From positions 37,537-46,508 of the forward strand of contig DIXV01000098.1 of the NCBI GenBank assembly GCA_002436115.1: a DNA stretch of 8,972 nt, given 5' to 3'. The notes under the pieces are model-generated. The model did not search any database. It was given only the letters and a program-made list of their open reading frames with translations, and had not been told where the DNA came from. The stretch is from Streptococcus sp. UBA6071 (GTDB taxonomy: Bacteria; Bacillota; Bacilli; Lactobacillales; Streptococcaceae). The stretch's first letter is position 1, and each line of letters begins with the position of its first letter. Position numbers and translations under genes: made by a program. This document shows, piece by piece, positions 1-7,489 of the stretch.

Positions 1-16
1 TGTGCTCTTCCGATCT
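1..16. other. Illumina adapter remnant at contig end
   Basis: The first 16 bases, TGTGCTCTTCCGATCT, equal the 3' end of the common Illumina index/read-2 adapter (which ends ...GACGTGTGCTCTTCCGATCT). True genomic sequence most likely begins at 17. Read in the lipoprotein frame on the minus strand these bases give R-S-E-E-H, which does not resemble the family, whereas the codons from 17 on fit it well. Untrimmed adapter at a contig edge is a familiar assembly artefact. Confidence 0.95.
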
Positions 17-958
17 GCCATCAGCTAAGGTATAAGTCACGATTTCGCCACCAGGAAATTTGTCTTCTAGCGCTTTATTTGCAATATCCTTAACGGCACT
101 GCCAACCTCTTTTAGAGTTGATGCCAAGACGAAGTTTGATTCCTTACCATCTTTAGATGTGTAATTCCCTTCACCAGACTGGTCGCGGTCTACTCCGATA
201 ACCCAAACCTTATCAGCTTCATTACGGGTTTCGTTTTCTGACTTAGCAGCAGCAAAGATACCATTACCTGTACCACCTGAAGCATGGAAAATCACATCAA
301 CACCAGATGAATATTGAGTGGCAGCAATCGTTTGTCCTTTATCAGGAGCATCAAAGGCACCAGCATAATCAATCGTGATTTGGATGTTTTCATCAACAGA
401 CTTAACACCAGCAACAAATCCAGCTTCAAAACGGTCAATAACTTCGGATTCTATTCCACCGATGAAACCAACGTGATTTGTTTTAGTTGATTTAGCAGCA
501 GCAACACCAGCTAGATAAGAGGCTTCTTGATCTGCAAAACCAACACTAGCAACATTGTCCAGATTTTCTACAACACTGTCAACAATAACATAGTTTGTCT
601 CTGTATTGTTTGCAGCAACTTCTTCAATTGCACTTTGAAGCGCAAAACCAATTCCAAACACAAGATTGTAATCGGCTGCAACCGCTGCATCTAGATTCGT
701 CACATAGGCTGATTCATTAGCAGATTGGTAATAGTTGTAGCCGGAATTTTCGGTCAGATTATTGTCTTTCCCCCATTCCTGCAAACCTTCCCATGCTGAC
801 TGGTTAAAGGAACGATCGTCTACGCCACCTACATCTGTAATAATAGCAGCTTTCACTGATGAATCGTCTGTAGAGGTTTCTCTATCACGACTACCGCAAG
901 CGACAAGGGTTAGTGTGGCAAGGGCAACAAGCCCTAAACTTACAAGTTTTTTGTTCAT
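17..958 (-). CDS. bmpA: BMP-family nucleoside-binding lipoprotein, ABC importer receptor (C-terminus missing)
   Basis: Surface lipoprotein of the Med/BMP family (PnrA/TmpC type), the substrate receptor of a nucleoside ABC importer. The 314 visible residues start at an ATG preceded by a strong Shine-Dalgarno AGGAGGG (968-974, 9-nt gap). Residues 1-20 form a lipoprotein signal peptide (N-KK, hydrophobic core) ending in the lipobox LVAC, with Cys21 as the lipidation site. Family landmarks follow: TDVGGVDDRSFNQSAWEG (41-58), FGIGFAL (101-107), GGIESEVIDRFEAGF (167-181) and VWVIGVDRDQ (251-260). Full-length homologues are roughly 350 residues, so about 35-40 are lost at the contig edge; the reading frame continues without a stop into adapter sequence. 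It is the last visible gene of the pdp-deoC-cdd operon, 72 bp after cdd, which fits uptake of the nucleosides those enzymes degrade. The ATPase and permease genes expected next are outside the window. The preference for purine or pyrimidine nucleosides cannot be read from the sequence. Confidence 0.9.
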
Positions 959-988
959 TTGAATGAACCCTCCTAAAAATATTTTGAC

Positions 989-1024
989 GCAACTATGTTG
1001 CAGAGCACCAGTCCATGACGACTG
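989..1024 (-). promoter_or_regulatory. Two small hairpins between cdd and bmpA
   Basis: The 72-bp gap between cdd and the lipoprotein gene holds two inverted repeats: CAGTC/GACTG at 1009-1013 and 1020-1024 with a 6-nt loop, and GCAAC/GTTGC at 989-993 and 997-1001 with a 3-nt loop. Downstream on the minus strand is A/U-rich sequence, then the bmpA Shine-Dalgarno. There is no tight U-tract directly after either stem, so I do not call a full terminator. Processing, 3'-end protection or partial attenuation, setting receptor level apart from enzyme level, are possible roles; this is inference. Confidence 0.35.
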
Positions 1025-1030
1025 TCAGAT

Positions 1031-1420
1031 TTAATCTAAATCTGTAAAGGAATACGGAAGTAATTCCCCGACTGTCATCACGACTGTCGATCGATTTTTG
1101 GAAACTAAGGTTACCTTCGAATCTTTATCAAAAAATTCTACCATGACTTGGCGACAGGCTCCACAAGGAGAGATTGGTTGGTCTGTCTCACCATAAACAA
1201 CTAGCTCAACAAAGTCTCTTTCTCCTTCCGAAATTGCCTTAAAGATAGCTGTTCGCTCCCCACAATTGGTTAAGCCAAAAGAGGCATTTTCAATATTACA
1301 GCCCGTATAAACACGTCCCGTTTTAGTTAAAAGCGCAACTCCTACAGGGAACTGAGAGTAAGGAACATAGGCATATTCGCTAGCTTTAATGGCTTTTTCG
1401 ATTAAGTCAATAATCCCCAT
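1031..1420 (-). CDS. cdd: Cytidine deaminase
   Basis: Cytosolic zinc enzyme that deaminates cytidine and deoxycytidine to uridine and deoxyuridine for pyrimidine salvage. The 129-residue length is typical of the small homotetrameric CDA class. Zinc ligands are Cys53 in [10 protein letters not shown] and Cys86 and Cys89 in PCGACRQV; Glu55 is the catalytic proton shuttle. FPVGVAL (24-30) and [11 protein letters not shown] (40-50) form the usual substrate-binding stretches. The start is ATG, 10 nt after GAAGGGA (1431-1437), which lies inside deoC. The first 14 nt overlap the end of deoC, so translation is probably coupled. Its product is the substrate of Pdp, encoded two genes upstream in the same operon. 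Confidence 0.96.
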   Translation of the reverse strand: MGIIDLIEKAIKASEYAYVPYSQFPVGVALLTKTGRVYTGCNIENASFGLTNCGERTAIFKAISEGERDFVELVVYGETDQPISPCGACRQVMVEFFDKDSKVTLVSKNRSTVVMTVGELLPYSFTDLD

Positions 1421-2069
1421 CCGATAGATTTCCCTTCATAATAGCAACCCCCGAGGAAGCTCCAATACGATTGGCTCCAGCAGCAATAAATGCTTCCGCA
1501 TCTTCAAGTGACCGAGCACCTCCTGAAGCTTTAACCCCAGTATCAGGACCAACTGTTTCTCGCATGAGGACAATATCTTGAACAGTTGCCCCACCTGTTG
1601 AAAAACCAGTTGATGTTTTGACAAAATGAGCACCCGCAGCTTTAGCTAACTGGCAGGCTCTAACTTTCTCAGCATCAGTCAAGAGACAAGTCTCTAGGAT
1701 GACTTTTACAATATGACCCTCACTAGCTGCCACAACAGCTGCTATATCCTTTTGGACGACAGCATCCTGATTAGACTTGAGGGCTCCAATATTGAGTACC
1801 ATATCAATTTCGTCTGCACCATTTGCAAGGGCGTCTCTGGTTTCAAATACTTTGGTAGCCGTTGTACTAGCTCCCAAAGGAAAACCAACAACTGTACAAA
1901 CTTTAACAGCAGTCCCTTCCAAGCTTTTGGCAGCAAGTGCTACCCAAGTTGGATTGACACAGACACTAGCAAAGTCATAGTGCTTAGCCTCCTCAATGAT
2001 GGTTAAAATGCTTGCTTCTGTCGCATCTGGTTTTAATAAGGTATGATCAATGTATTTGTTTAAAGCCAC
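1407..2069 (-). CDS. deoC: Deoxyribose-phosphate aldolase
   Basis: Class I aldolase that cleaves 2-deoxyribose-5-phosphate to acetaldehyde and glyceraldehyde-3-phosphate, the exit of deoxynucleoside catabolism into glycolysis. The 220 residues match the usual bacterial length. The Schiff-base lysine is Lys151 in HFVKTSTGF; Asp89 (ADEIDM) and Lys180 (GVKASGG) are the other catalytic residues at their standard positions. The N-terminus [11 protein letters not shown] is the family signature. The start is GTG (minus strand, 2067-2069): the preceding GGAG (2077-2080) lies 7 nt upstream and there is no ATG nearby. It begins 14 bp after the pdp stop and its 3' end overlaps cdd by 14 nt. Confidence 0.96.
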   Translation of the reverse strand: MALNKYIDHTLLKPDATEASILTIIEEAKHYDFASVCVNPTWVALAAKSLEGTAVKVCTVVGFPLGASTTATKVFETRDALANGADEIDMVLNIGALKSNQDAVVQKDIAAVVAASEGHIVKVILETCLLTDAEKVRACQLAKAAGAHFVKTSTGFSTGGATVQDIVLMRETVGPDTGVKASGGARSLEDAEAFIAAGANRIGASSGVAIMKGNLSDGDY

Positions 2070-2083
2070 TTCTTTTCTCCGTT

Positions 2084-3361
2084 TTAAGTGATAATTTCAA
2101 GGATTTCTTTCCTTCTTATCTGCTTACTTCCTATTTTAACATTTTTTTCAAATTCTGACAGCTCTTTTTTGCCCAAATTTTGATTTGCATAAATTTCAGC
2201 GATGACTTCTCCTTTGTTCACCCAATCACCTACTTTTTTTTCAAAGAGGATACCAGTCTCGTAATCCAAATCATCTGTTTTTACCGAACGACCAGCTCCT
2301 AATTTCATGGCAAATAGTCCTAATTCTTTAGCAGGTAAATCAAAAATATAGCCCTCTTCATGCGCCTTGACTGTGATGATGTTTTTTACCTCTGGTTGAC
2401 GGTACAAATCTTCTAAGCTCCCGCCTTGAGCGACCACCATAGCTTCAAATTTAGCAAGCGCTTCCCCGTTTGTCAGTTGCTCGTGGATAACCTCTAAAGA
2501 TTGCTCAATACCTGCCAAACGTAACATAAGCTGAGCAAGTTGACAAATAAAATGGGTCACATCCTCTCGCCCTCTCCCTTTAAGAATATCGAGAGCTTCA
2601 AGGATTTCTAAACGGTTACCTACTGCACATCCAAGAGGTTGGCTCATATCTGTCAGAACAGCTATTGTTTTCCGATTGACAGCCTTACCCAAATTAACCA
2701 TTGTACGTGCGAGCCTTCGAGCATCTTCCATGTTTTGCATAAAGGCTCCTTCACCTACTGTCACATCAAGAAGGATGGCATCCGCACCTGCGGCAATTTT
2801 TTTGCTCATCACCGAACTAGCAATTAAAGGAATCGTATCCACTGTTGCTGTCACATCCCGTAAAGCATAAAGCAGTTTGTCAGCCTTGACTAACTTGTCC
2901 GATTGACCGATTACAGCTAAACCAATTCTTTGAATCTGCTGGATAAATTCCTGTTCTTTTTGTTCAACTTGATAGCCCTTAATAGCTTCAAGCTTATCCA
3001 AAGTTCCTCCTGTATGTCCTAACCCTCTACCACTCATCTTAGCCACTGGAACATCAAAAGAGGCAACAAGTGGTACCAGAATTAAGGTAACTTTATCTCC
3101 AACACCTCCTGTGGAATGCTTATCCACTTTCGTCCCAGAAATCTGAGATAAGTCAAGCCTATCTCCTGTCGCTACCATAGTCATGGTGAGGTCGAAAATC
3201 TCACGGTCTGTCATGCCTTTAAAATAGACTGCCATAGAAAAAGCAGCCATTTGGTAGTCTGGCACAATACCCGATACATAACCTTCGATCAGCCATTTGA
3301 TTTCTTCTTGTGTTAATTCCTGGCCATCTCGTTTTCGCTGTATTAAATCAACTGCTCTCAT
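2084..3361 (-). CDS. pdp: Pyrimidine-nucleoside phosphorylase
   Basis: Cytosolic enzyme that phosphorolyses uridine, thymidine and deoxyuridine to the base plus (deoxy)ribose-1-phosphate. The 425 residues fit the family. The thymidine/pyrimidine phosphorylase signature [16 protein letters not shown] spans 110-125. The phosphate-binding loop [10 protein letters not shown] is at 81-90, and the substrate residues Arg168, Ser183 and Lys187 are in place. Lys108, just before the signature, is the residue I associate with broad-specificity PyNP rather than thymidine-only DeoA (Met there), so I prefer pdp to deoA. The glycine-rich C-terminal domain begins after about residue 335. The ATG lies inside the end of the methyltransferase gene (14-nt overlap). 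I see no real Shine-Dalgarno before it, only A-rich sequence, so translational coupling is likely. Confidence 0.95.
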   Translation of the reverse strand: MRAVDLIQRKRDGQELTQEEIKWLIEGYVSGIVPDYQMAAFSMAVYFKGMTDREIFDLTMTMVATGDRLDLSQISGTKVDKHSTGGVGDKVTLILVPLVASFDVPVAKMSGRGLGHTGGTLDKLEAIKGYQVEQKEQEFIQQIQRIGLAVIGQSDKLVKADKLLYALRDVTATVDTIPLIASSVMSKKIAAGADAILLDVTVGEGAFMQNMEDARRLARTMVNLGKAVNRKTIAVLTDMSQPLGCAVGNRLEILEALDILKGRGREDVTHFICQLAQLMLRLAGIEQSLEVIHEQLTNGEALAKFEAMVVAQGGSLEDLYRQPEVKNIITVKAHEEGYIFDLPAKELGLFAMKLGAGRSVKTDDLDYETGILFEKKVGDWVNKGEVIAEIYANQNLGKKELSEFEKNVKIGSKQIRRKEILEIIT

Positions 3362-3947
3362 CTTTTTTACTTTGTAGGATATAGTATCCTTTTTCCTTTC
3401 TCAGAATCTCAACATTTCCATACCTATCAGCCATCTTCTTCTTAGCACTCGGTGCTCCCTGTTTCTTTTGAATAACGATGGTCAGACTTCCTCCTTGTTT
3501 TAGGTAGGTAAATCCCTCCTCAATAATCGTATGCACAACTTTTTTTCCAGCTCGTATAGGAGGATTAGAGATGATATGATCAAAAGTTCCTTCTACAGAT
3601 TCGTAAAGGTTTGATTGAAAAATAGTTGCCTTAACCTTATTTTGTTGAGCGTTTTGAGTAGCTAAGGCCAAAGCCCTCTGATTGATGTCAATTAGATTGG
3701 CTTGGACTCCTTGAACCTTGGCTAAAGTTAAACCAAGGGGGCCATAACCACAGCCGATGTCTAAGATGGTTTCCCCTTTTTGGAAATGCAGATTATCTAA
3801 AAGGAGTTGGCTTCCAAAGTCAACCCGTTTTTTAGAGAAGACGCCGGAATCCGTTAGGAAAACCATGGGCTGTCCCAAGAGTTCTACTCGCAACTCATGG
3901 ATATCGTGTGTTGCATCTGGGTTTTCTGCGAAATACATCTTTGTCAT
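3348..3947 (-). CDS. Class I SAM-dependent methyltransferase, RsmC-like small form
   Basis: Predicted S-adenosylmethionine-dependent methyltransferase of the MTS/RsmC group, probably acting on RNA. The 199 residues correspond to the C-terminal catalytic half of E. coli RsmC (about 340 residues), as in Bacillus YbxB-type proteins. SAM motif I is ILDIGCGYGPLGLTLA (61-76), the acidic ribose contact is Asp87 (LIDIN), and motif IV is SNPPIRAGKK (127-136), an NPP[IFY] motif of base N-methyltransferases. The conserved N-terminal stretch runs to GVFSKKRVDFGSQLLL (35-50). It is the first gene of the salvage operon and overlaps pdp by 14 nt, yet its chemistry has no evident link to salvage. The predicted transcription start falls on or beside the ATG at 3947, with no Shine-Dalgarno. 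Met4 (codon 3936-3938) is an alternative start, also without one. The substrate is unproven; 16S rRNA G1207 is only a family inference. Confidence 0.87.
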   Translation of the reverse strand: MTKMYFAENPDATHDIHELRVELLGQPMVFLTDSGVFSKKRVDFGSQLLLDNLHFQKGETILDIGCGYGPLGLTLAKVQGVQANLIDINQRALALATQNAQQNKVKATIFQSNLYESVEGTFDHIISNPPIRAGKKVVHTIIEEGFTYLKQGGSLTIVIQKKQGAPSAKKKMADRYGNVEILRKEKGYYILQSKKDESS

Positions 3948-3953
3948 GAGATT

Positions 3954-3982
3954 ATTATATCATACCTCAGATAAGGTCTCAA
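3954..3982 (-). promoter_or_regulatory. Promoter of the methyltransferase-pdp-deoC-cdd-bmpA operon
   Basis: On the minus strand TTGAGA (3977-3982) is followed, after exactly 17 nt, by TATAAT (3954-3959), with an upstream TG (TGA-TATAAT, extended -10). This is 11 of 12 matches to the vegetative sigma consensus. Counting 7 nt from the hexamer puts +1 at about 3947, the A of the methyltransferase ATG. Confidence 0.85.
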
Positions 3983-4008
3983 GAAAAAGAGCGCTTACTT
4001 TATAAACT

Positions 4009-4023
4009 TGTAAAACGTTTTCA
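4009..4023. promoter_or_regulatory. cre-like CcpA operator in the divergent intergenic region
   Basis: GTAAAACGTTTTCA (4010-4023) matches the catabolite-responsive element TGWAARCGYTTWCA at 12 of 14 positions; the central AAAACGTTTT is a perfect palindrome and the right half is perfect. The mismatches are the swapped first two bases. Its centre is about 69 bp upstream of the predicted +1 of the salvage operon and about 54 bp upstream of that of coaA. A weaker cre-like sequence (10 of 14) lies at 3986-3999. CcpA control of nucleoside catabolism is plausible but inferred. Confidence 0.45.
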
Positions 4024-4034
4024 ACCGTTCTCGA

Positions 4035-4063
4035 TTTACATTTAAGTTCGTTAAGGATATAAT
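4035..4063 (+). promoter_or_regulatory. coaA promoter
   Basis: TTTACA (4035-4040), a 17-nt spacer and TATAAT (4058-4063) give a strong vegetative promoter. Predicted +1 is near 4070, leaving a leader of about 15 nt that contains the coaA Shine-Dalgarno AAGGAG (4074-4079). Confidence 0.85.
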
Positions 4064-4084
4064 ATATAACAGCAAGGAGTTCTT

Positions 4085-5005
4085 ATGGTCAACGAATTTA
4101 TTAACTTTGAGAAAATCAGCCGACAGACTTGGCAAAATTTACATAAAAAAACAACACCTCCTCTCACTTTGGAGGAATTGGACTCTATCAAATCATTCAA
4201 TGATAAGATTAGCCTACAAGATGTTACTGACGTCTACCTTCCTCTGACCAACCTCATTCGAATTTATAAAAAATCTAAAGAAGATCTTTCCTTTTCCAAA
4301 AGTCTTTTTTTACAAGAAAAATTTCGAAATCTACCTTTTATTATTGGTGTTTCTGGTTCTGTTGCCGTAGGGAAATCTACCACTAGTCGGCTCTTGCAGA
4401 TTCTTCTTTCTCGAACCTTTAAACCAGCAAGAGTTGAACTGGTTACAACGGATGGCTTTCTCTTTCCTAATCATATTTTAGAAGAGCAAGGCATCATGGA
4501 ACGCAAAGGTTTCCCAGAGTCCTATGATATGGAAAGTTTGCTTAATTTTTTGGATACGCTTAAAAATGGAGGGGAAAGTCCCATGCCTGTTTATTCTCAT
4601 GAAGTTTACGATATTTTACCCAATCAATCTCAAACAATCAAGGCTCCAGATTTTTTGATTCTAGAAGGGATTAATGTCTTTCAAAATCCACAAAACCATG
4701 GACTCTATATCAGTGATTACTTTGATTTCTCCATTTACGTTGATGCTGAACCAGATGCGATTGAAACCTGGTATTTGGAACGCTTTACCAAGTTATTAAA
4801 TCTAGCCAAAGATCAGCCAACTAATTTTTACCACCGTTTCACCCAACTCCCTTATTTAGAAGCCTCTCAAGTTGCAAAAGACACTTGGAAACAGATCAAC
4901 TTACCCAATCTCAAACAATACATCCAACCCACACGAAATCGTGCTGATCTTATTTTACATAAGGATGGCAACCATAACGTTGATAAAATTTACTTAAAAA
5001 AATAA
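4085..5005 (+). CDS. coaA: Pantothenate kinase, type I
   Basis: Phosphorylates pantothenate with ATP, the first and usually rate-controlling step of coenzyme A synthesis, in the cytosol. The 306 residues match bacterial CoaA length. The Walker A loop GSVAVGKS is at 91-98 (Lys97), followed by the [10 protein letters not shown] stretch (120-129) with Asp123, then the KGFPESYDM motif (141-149) and the [10 protein letters not shown] strand further on. These are hallmarks of type I (P-loop) kinases and exclude type II and III CoaX. Start ATG has AAGGAG 5 nt upstream. It has its own promoter and is divergent from the salvage operon. I see no terminator before rpsT (67-bp gap), so some read-through into rpsT is likely. 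Confidence 0.96.
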   Translation: MVNEFINFEKISRQTWQNLHKKTTPPLTLEELDSIKSFNDKISLQDVTDVYLPLTNLIRIYKKSKEDLSFSKSLFLQEKFRNLPFIIGVSGSVAVGKSTTSRLLQILLSRTFKPARVELVTTDGFLFPNHILEEQGIMERKGFPESYDMESLLNFLDTLKNGGESPMPVYSHEVYDILPNQSQTIKAPDFLILEGINVFQNPQNHGLYISDYFDFSIYVDAEPDAIETWYLERFTKLLNLAKDQPTNFYHRFTQLPYLEASQVAKDTWKQINLPNLKQYIQPTRNRADLILHKDGNHNVDKIYLKK

Positions 5006-5012
5006 TTTCTAC

Positions 5013-5041
5013 TTGTCAAAGCTAATGAAATCAGATATAAT
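5013..5041 (+). promoter_or_regulatory. rpsT promoter
   Basis: TTGTCA (5013-5018), a 17-nt spacer and TATAAT (5036-5041) match the vegetative consensus at 11 of 12 positions. Predicted +1 is about 5048, giving a leader of about 25 nt before the TTG start. Confidence 0.87.
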
Positions 5042-5058
5042 AGTATGGTTAGATTAAG

Positions 5059-5075
5059 AAGGAGGTAAAACATTG
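5059..5075 (+). promoter_or_regulatory. Shine-Dalgarno and TTG start of rpsT
   Basis: AAGGAGG (5059-5065) lies 7 nt before TTG (5073-5075). Upstream in the same frame a TAA at 5055-5057 is followed only by GAA GGA GGT AAA ACA, so no ATG or GTG start can exist and the TTG must be used. Confidence 0.92.
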
Positions 5076-5306
5076 GCAAATATTAAATCAGCAATTAAAC
5101 GTGCTGAGTTGAATGTAAAACAAAATACAAAAAACTCAGCACAGAAATCAGCGATGCGTTCAGCGGTTAAGGCATTCGAAGCTAACCCTTCTGAAGAACT
5201 TTTCCGTTCAGCTAGTTCAGCAATTGATAAGGCAAAAACCAAAGGTTTGATTCATAAGAACAAAGCAAGCCGAGACAAGGCACGCCTTGCTTCTAAATTA
5301 GCCTAA
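5073..5306 (+). CDS. rpsT: Small ribosomal subunit protein bS20
   Basis: Primary 16S rRNA-binding protein of the small subunit (S20). It has 77 residues and is rich in Lys, Arg and Ala, with the family N-terminus [11 protein letters not shown] and the C-terminal stretch [19 protein letters not shown] that contacts rRNA. Translation begins at TTG, forced by an in-frame TAA 15 nt upstream. Two stop codons in tandem (TAA TAG) end it, followed 11 nt later by a hairpin terminator. It has its own near-consensus promoter, as expected for a highly expressed gene, and may also receive transcripts from coaA. S20 starting with UUG recalls E. coli rpsT, where the start codon matters for autogenous control; whether that applies here is unknown. 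Confidence 0.97.
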   Translation: MANIKSAIKRAELNVKQNTKNSAQKSAMRSAVKAFEANPSEELFRSASSAIDKAKTKGLIHKNKASRDKARLASKLA

Positions 5307-5317
5307 TAGACAAGAGC

Positions 5318-5341
5318 CCACCATAAGGTGGTTTTCTTTTT
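5318..5341 (+). terminator. Rho-independent terminator of rpsT
   Basis: CCACC (5318-5322), loop ATAA, GGTGG (5327-5331), then a T-rich run TTTTCTTTTT. The surrounding GACAA...TTGTC could lengthen the stem. It lies just after the rpsT stop. Confidence 0.88.
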
Positions 5342-5356
5342 GTCTTTAGCATCAAC

Positions 5357-5387
5357 AAAACGTACCTCGCTTTTGACGGGGTACGTT
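5357..5387 (-). terminator. Terminator of ciaRH, convergent with rpsT
   Basis: AACGTACC (5359-5366) and GGTACGTT (5380-5387) form an 8-bp stem, extendable inside by CG/CG to leave a 7-nt loop. Read on the minus strand, the stem's own TT continues into TT-GTTG, a short U-run, 17 nt after the ciaH stop. On the plus strand the stem is slightly better (one G-U pair where the minus strand has A-C) but no U-tract follows, so its main job is probably to end ciaRH transcripts, with back-up for rpsT read-through. Confidence 0.65.
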
Positions 5388-5403
5388 GGTGTTTAGTCAA
5401 GTA

Positions 5404-6786
5404 TCATGAAGAGGTATGACCGCGGCTAAACTTAAGAACAAAAACGGTCCCTTTTGGATGGTTGTCTTTAACAGCAATCGCTCCAAAAAGACTTTCAGCG
5501 ATTTGTTTAGCAAGGGAAAGCCCCAAACCAAAGCCTCCTCTTTGCCGTGTCCTAGCCTTGTCGACACGATAGAAACGATCGAAAATTTTCCTCTTGTTTC
5601 TATCTGATATTCCTGGGCCGTTATCAGCAACTGTTATTAATAAATGCCGATCTGTTGTTCGGACACTAATCTCAATTTCCCCATCACTATCAGTATATTT
5701 AATCGCATTATCAAAAAGAATAGTGAGAAGCTGTTTGAGCAAAATTTGATCGGTTCGAAAGGGAAGTTTTGCGTGATTGTTGATGATAACCTGCTTACTA
5801 TTTTCTTTAGCAATCAGCTCATAATTTTCAAAAATAGGCTCAAAGAAACTCGGATCGACTTCAACAAAAATAGGTTTTATCCCATCTTCTCTTCTTGCCA
5901 TATCCAGCAAATTTGAAGTCAAAAGCCGCATATTACGAACCTCATCCAAACTAGCTGCAATGGATTCAGAAGAATCAATGATACTATCATCTGGTTTATG
6001 AAAAAGGTTCTCAAGCCTATTTTGAAGAACTGTAAGTGGTGTTCTTAATTCATGACTGGCATTTTCAACAAAAGATTTTTGTTTTTCATAGGCGAGTAAA
6101 ATAGGACGAACAGTGATATTGGAAAGCCAAATGGAAGCAAAAATAGAGACCATCCAGAATGACATCATAACTAAGACAACAGTACTTTCATATGATTCAC
6201 TGGTCTGCTTAAGCTGAGTTGTGTTAACAACTGCCATAGCATACTTAACATTCTTGGTGCCAATAGCTATTTTGTCATTGACCTGAACAACGATATAACG
6301 GTAATATTCGGTCCCACCATAATAGTTCTCTGCTTCTACCTGCTTTATTTCTCCCAATGTCCTAGGGTTCCATTTGACTTGATTAAGACCAGCAAAAGGG
6401 TCTCCTGAGTAAATAACATTTTCTTCTTCGTCAAACAACACAACATTGGTATTAGTCCCTGGGTTGAAATTCTCGGTCCCGAAGTTAGAGATATTCTCTG
6501 AGGGCAACATCTCTTGACTAGAGAAATCAGTTGAATTAGACGGACTCGTCGTTTCTCTTGTAATTTCAAAATCGTTCGTCGAACGCAAAGAGGCCCAATT
6601 AATAATATTATTAGGGTCTTCTGCCATTTGCTCTAGATTGTCATCTGTTGACTGGTAAACACTGGTTCGCATAACTTGTAAAATAATCAGCGTCATGACA
6701 CTAAAAATCAGCGTAAACAGACTAAAGTAACGAATGAAATATCTAAAGTCAGGTGACTTGAATTGTTTTCTGATTTTAGTCAGCAT
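5404..6786 (-). CDS. ciaH: Sensor histidine kinase CiaH
   Basis: Membrane histidine kinase that controls CiaR phosphorylation. In streptococci this pair affects competence, cell-envelope stress tolerance, beta-lactam response and virulence. It has 460 residues: TM1 about 19-39, an extracellular sensor region about 40-202, TM2 about 203-223, then the dimerisation domain with phospho-acceptor His245 in SHELRTP (244-250). The ATPase domain has N-box LFDNAIKYT (357-365), G1 DNGPGI (388-393), F-box FDRFYR (402-407) and G2 [10 protein letters not shown] (418-427), all intact. The sensor region has an Asn/Ser/Thr-rich patch at about 78-115. The ATG lies inside ciaR (11-nt overlap) with only a weak GAG as ribosome site, so it is probably translationally coupled. 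Followed by a hairpin at 5359-5387. Confidence 0.94.
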   Translation of the reverse strand: MLTKIRKQFKSPDFRYFIRYFSLFTLIFSVMTLIILQVMRTSVYQSTDDNLEQMAEDPNNIINWASLRSTNDFEITRETTSPSNSTDFSSQEMLPSENISNFGTENFNPGTNTNVVLFDEEENVIYSGDPFAGLNQVKWNPRTLGEIKQVEAENYYGGTEYYRYIVVQVNDKIAIGTKNVKYAMAVVNTTQLKQTSESYESTVVLVMMSFWMVSIFASIWLSNITVRPILLAYEKQKSFVENASHELRTPLTVLQNRLENLFHKPDDSIIDSSESIAASLDEVRNMRLLTSNLLDMARREDGIKPIFVEVDPSFFEPIFENYELIAKENSKQVIINNHAKLPFRTDQILLKQLLTILFDNAIKYTDSDGEIEISVRTTDRHLLITVADNGPGISDRNKRKIFDRFYRVDKARTRQRGGFGLGLSLAKQIAESLFGAIAVKDNHPKGTVFVLKFSRGHTSS

Positions 6787-7450
6787 TTCTCAGAATGTAA
6801 CCAACACTTCGCAAGGTCGAGAGGTTTTTCGCAAAGTGAGTCCCTTTCAGCTTTTTTCTGATCTTGGAGACATACACCTCGACAACTGAAACAGTAGTAT
6901 CACTATCGAACCCCCAAATACGGTCAAAAATTTGATTTTTAGGAAGGATAACATTTTGATTTTGCAAGAAATACACTAACAAATCAAATTCTTTACCTAA
7001 AAATTCAACTTCTTTGCCATTAATTAAGGTCGTATTGGTTGATAAATCAACGGTTAGGTCTCCATAGACCAAGCTATTCTCATTAAACTTACCAGAACGT
7101 TTGAGTAAGGCTTGAATTCTCATTTTGAGTTCTTCTAAGTAGAAAGGTTTTGTCAGATAATCGTCTGCTCCCAACTCAAAACCATGTCCTTTATCATCCA
7201 AACTTTCTTTGGCAGTCATAATAAGCACAGGGGTAGTTACCCCTTTACCACGAAGTTCCTTTAACACTGTAAAACCATCTTTTTCAGGTAACATTAAATC
7301 CAAAAGAATCAAATCATATACACCAGATTCAGCTTCATAAATCCCTTCTTCACCATCAAAAACTTGCATCACATCTGCAAAGCCGTCTAAGAAGTCAAAA
7401 ACTGAATTGGATAGGCTGAGGTCGTCTTCGACCAAAAGTATTTTAATCAT
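6776..7450 (-). CDS. ciaR: Response regulator CiaR (OmpR/PhoB family)
   Basis: DNA-binding response regulator partner of CiaH. It has 224 residues: receiver domain 1-118 with acidic pocket Asp9/Asp10, phospho-acceptor Asp51 (LILLDLMLP), Thr79 and Lys101 (TKPF), then an OmpR-type winged-helix domain about 125-223 with the recognition region [18 protein letters not shown] (184-201). CiaR of streptococci binds direct repeats TTTAAG-N5-TTTAAG. ATG start with GAGG 9 nt upstream (7460-7463). Two candidate promoters precede it: a proximal extended -10 and a distal site overlapping a CiaR repeat. It is separated from upstream sepM by a terminator, so it forms its own two-gene operon with ciaH. Confidence 0.95.
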   Translation of the reverse strand: MIKILLVEDDLSLSNSVFDFLDGFADVMQVFDGEEGIYEAESGVYDLILLDLMLPEKDGFTVLKELRGKGVTTPVLIMTAKESLDDKGHGFELGADDYLTKPFYLEELKMRIQALLKRSGKFNENSLVYGDLTVDLSTNTTLINGKEVEFLGKEFDLLVYFLQNQNVILPKNQIFDRIWGFDSDTTVSVVEVYVSKIRKKLKGTHFAKNLSTLRSVGYILRNAD

Positions 7451-7480
7451 ATGTCATTACCTCATCTTTCTTTATCTCCT

Positions 7481-7489
7481 ATTATACCA
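7481..7489 (-). promoter_or_regulatory. Proximal extended -10 promoter of ciaRH
   Basis: TG-G-TATAAT on the minus strand (TATAAT at 7481-7486, TG at 7488-7489) is a perfect extended -10. No good -35 lies 16-18 nt upstream. Predicted +1 is near 7473, giving a leader of about 23 nt before the ciaR ATG. Confidence 0.65.

Noticed and set aside
4041..4056. TTTAAG followed by GTTAAG in the coaA promoter spacer, resembling a CiaR operator
   Set aside because: The half sites repeat with a 9-bp period (N3 gap), not the 11-bp period (N5) required by the CiaR site, and the second half is imperfect.
5644..5916. 90-residue plus-strand ORF antisense to ciaH
   Set aside because: It lies wholly inside a well-supported histidine kinase gene, has no family features, and is a frame shadow. 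The same holds for the plus-strand frame at 762-962 over the lipoprotein gene.
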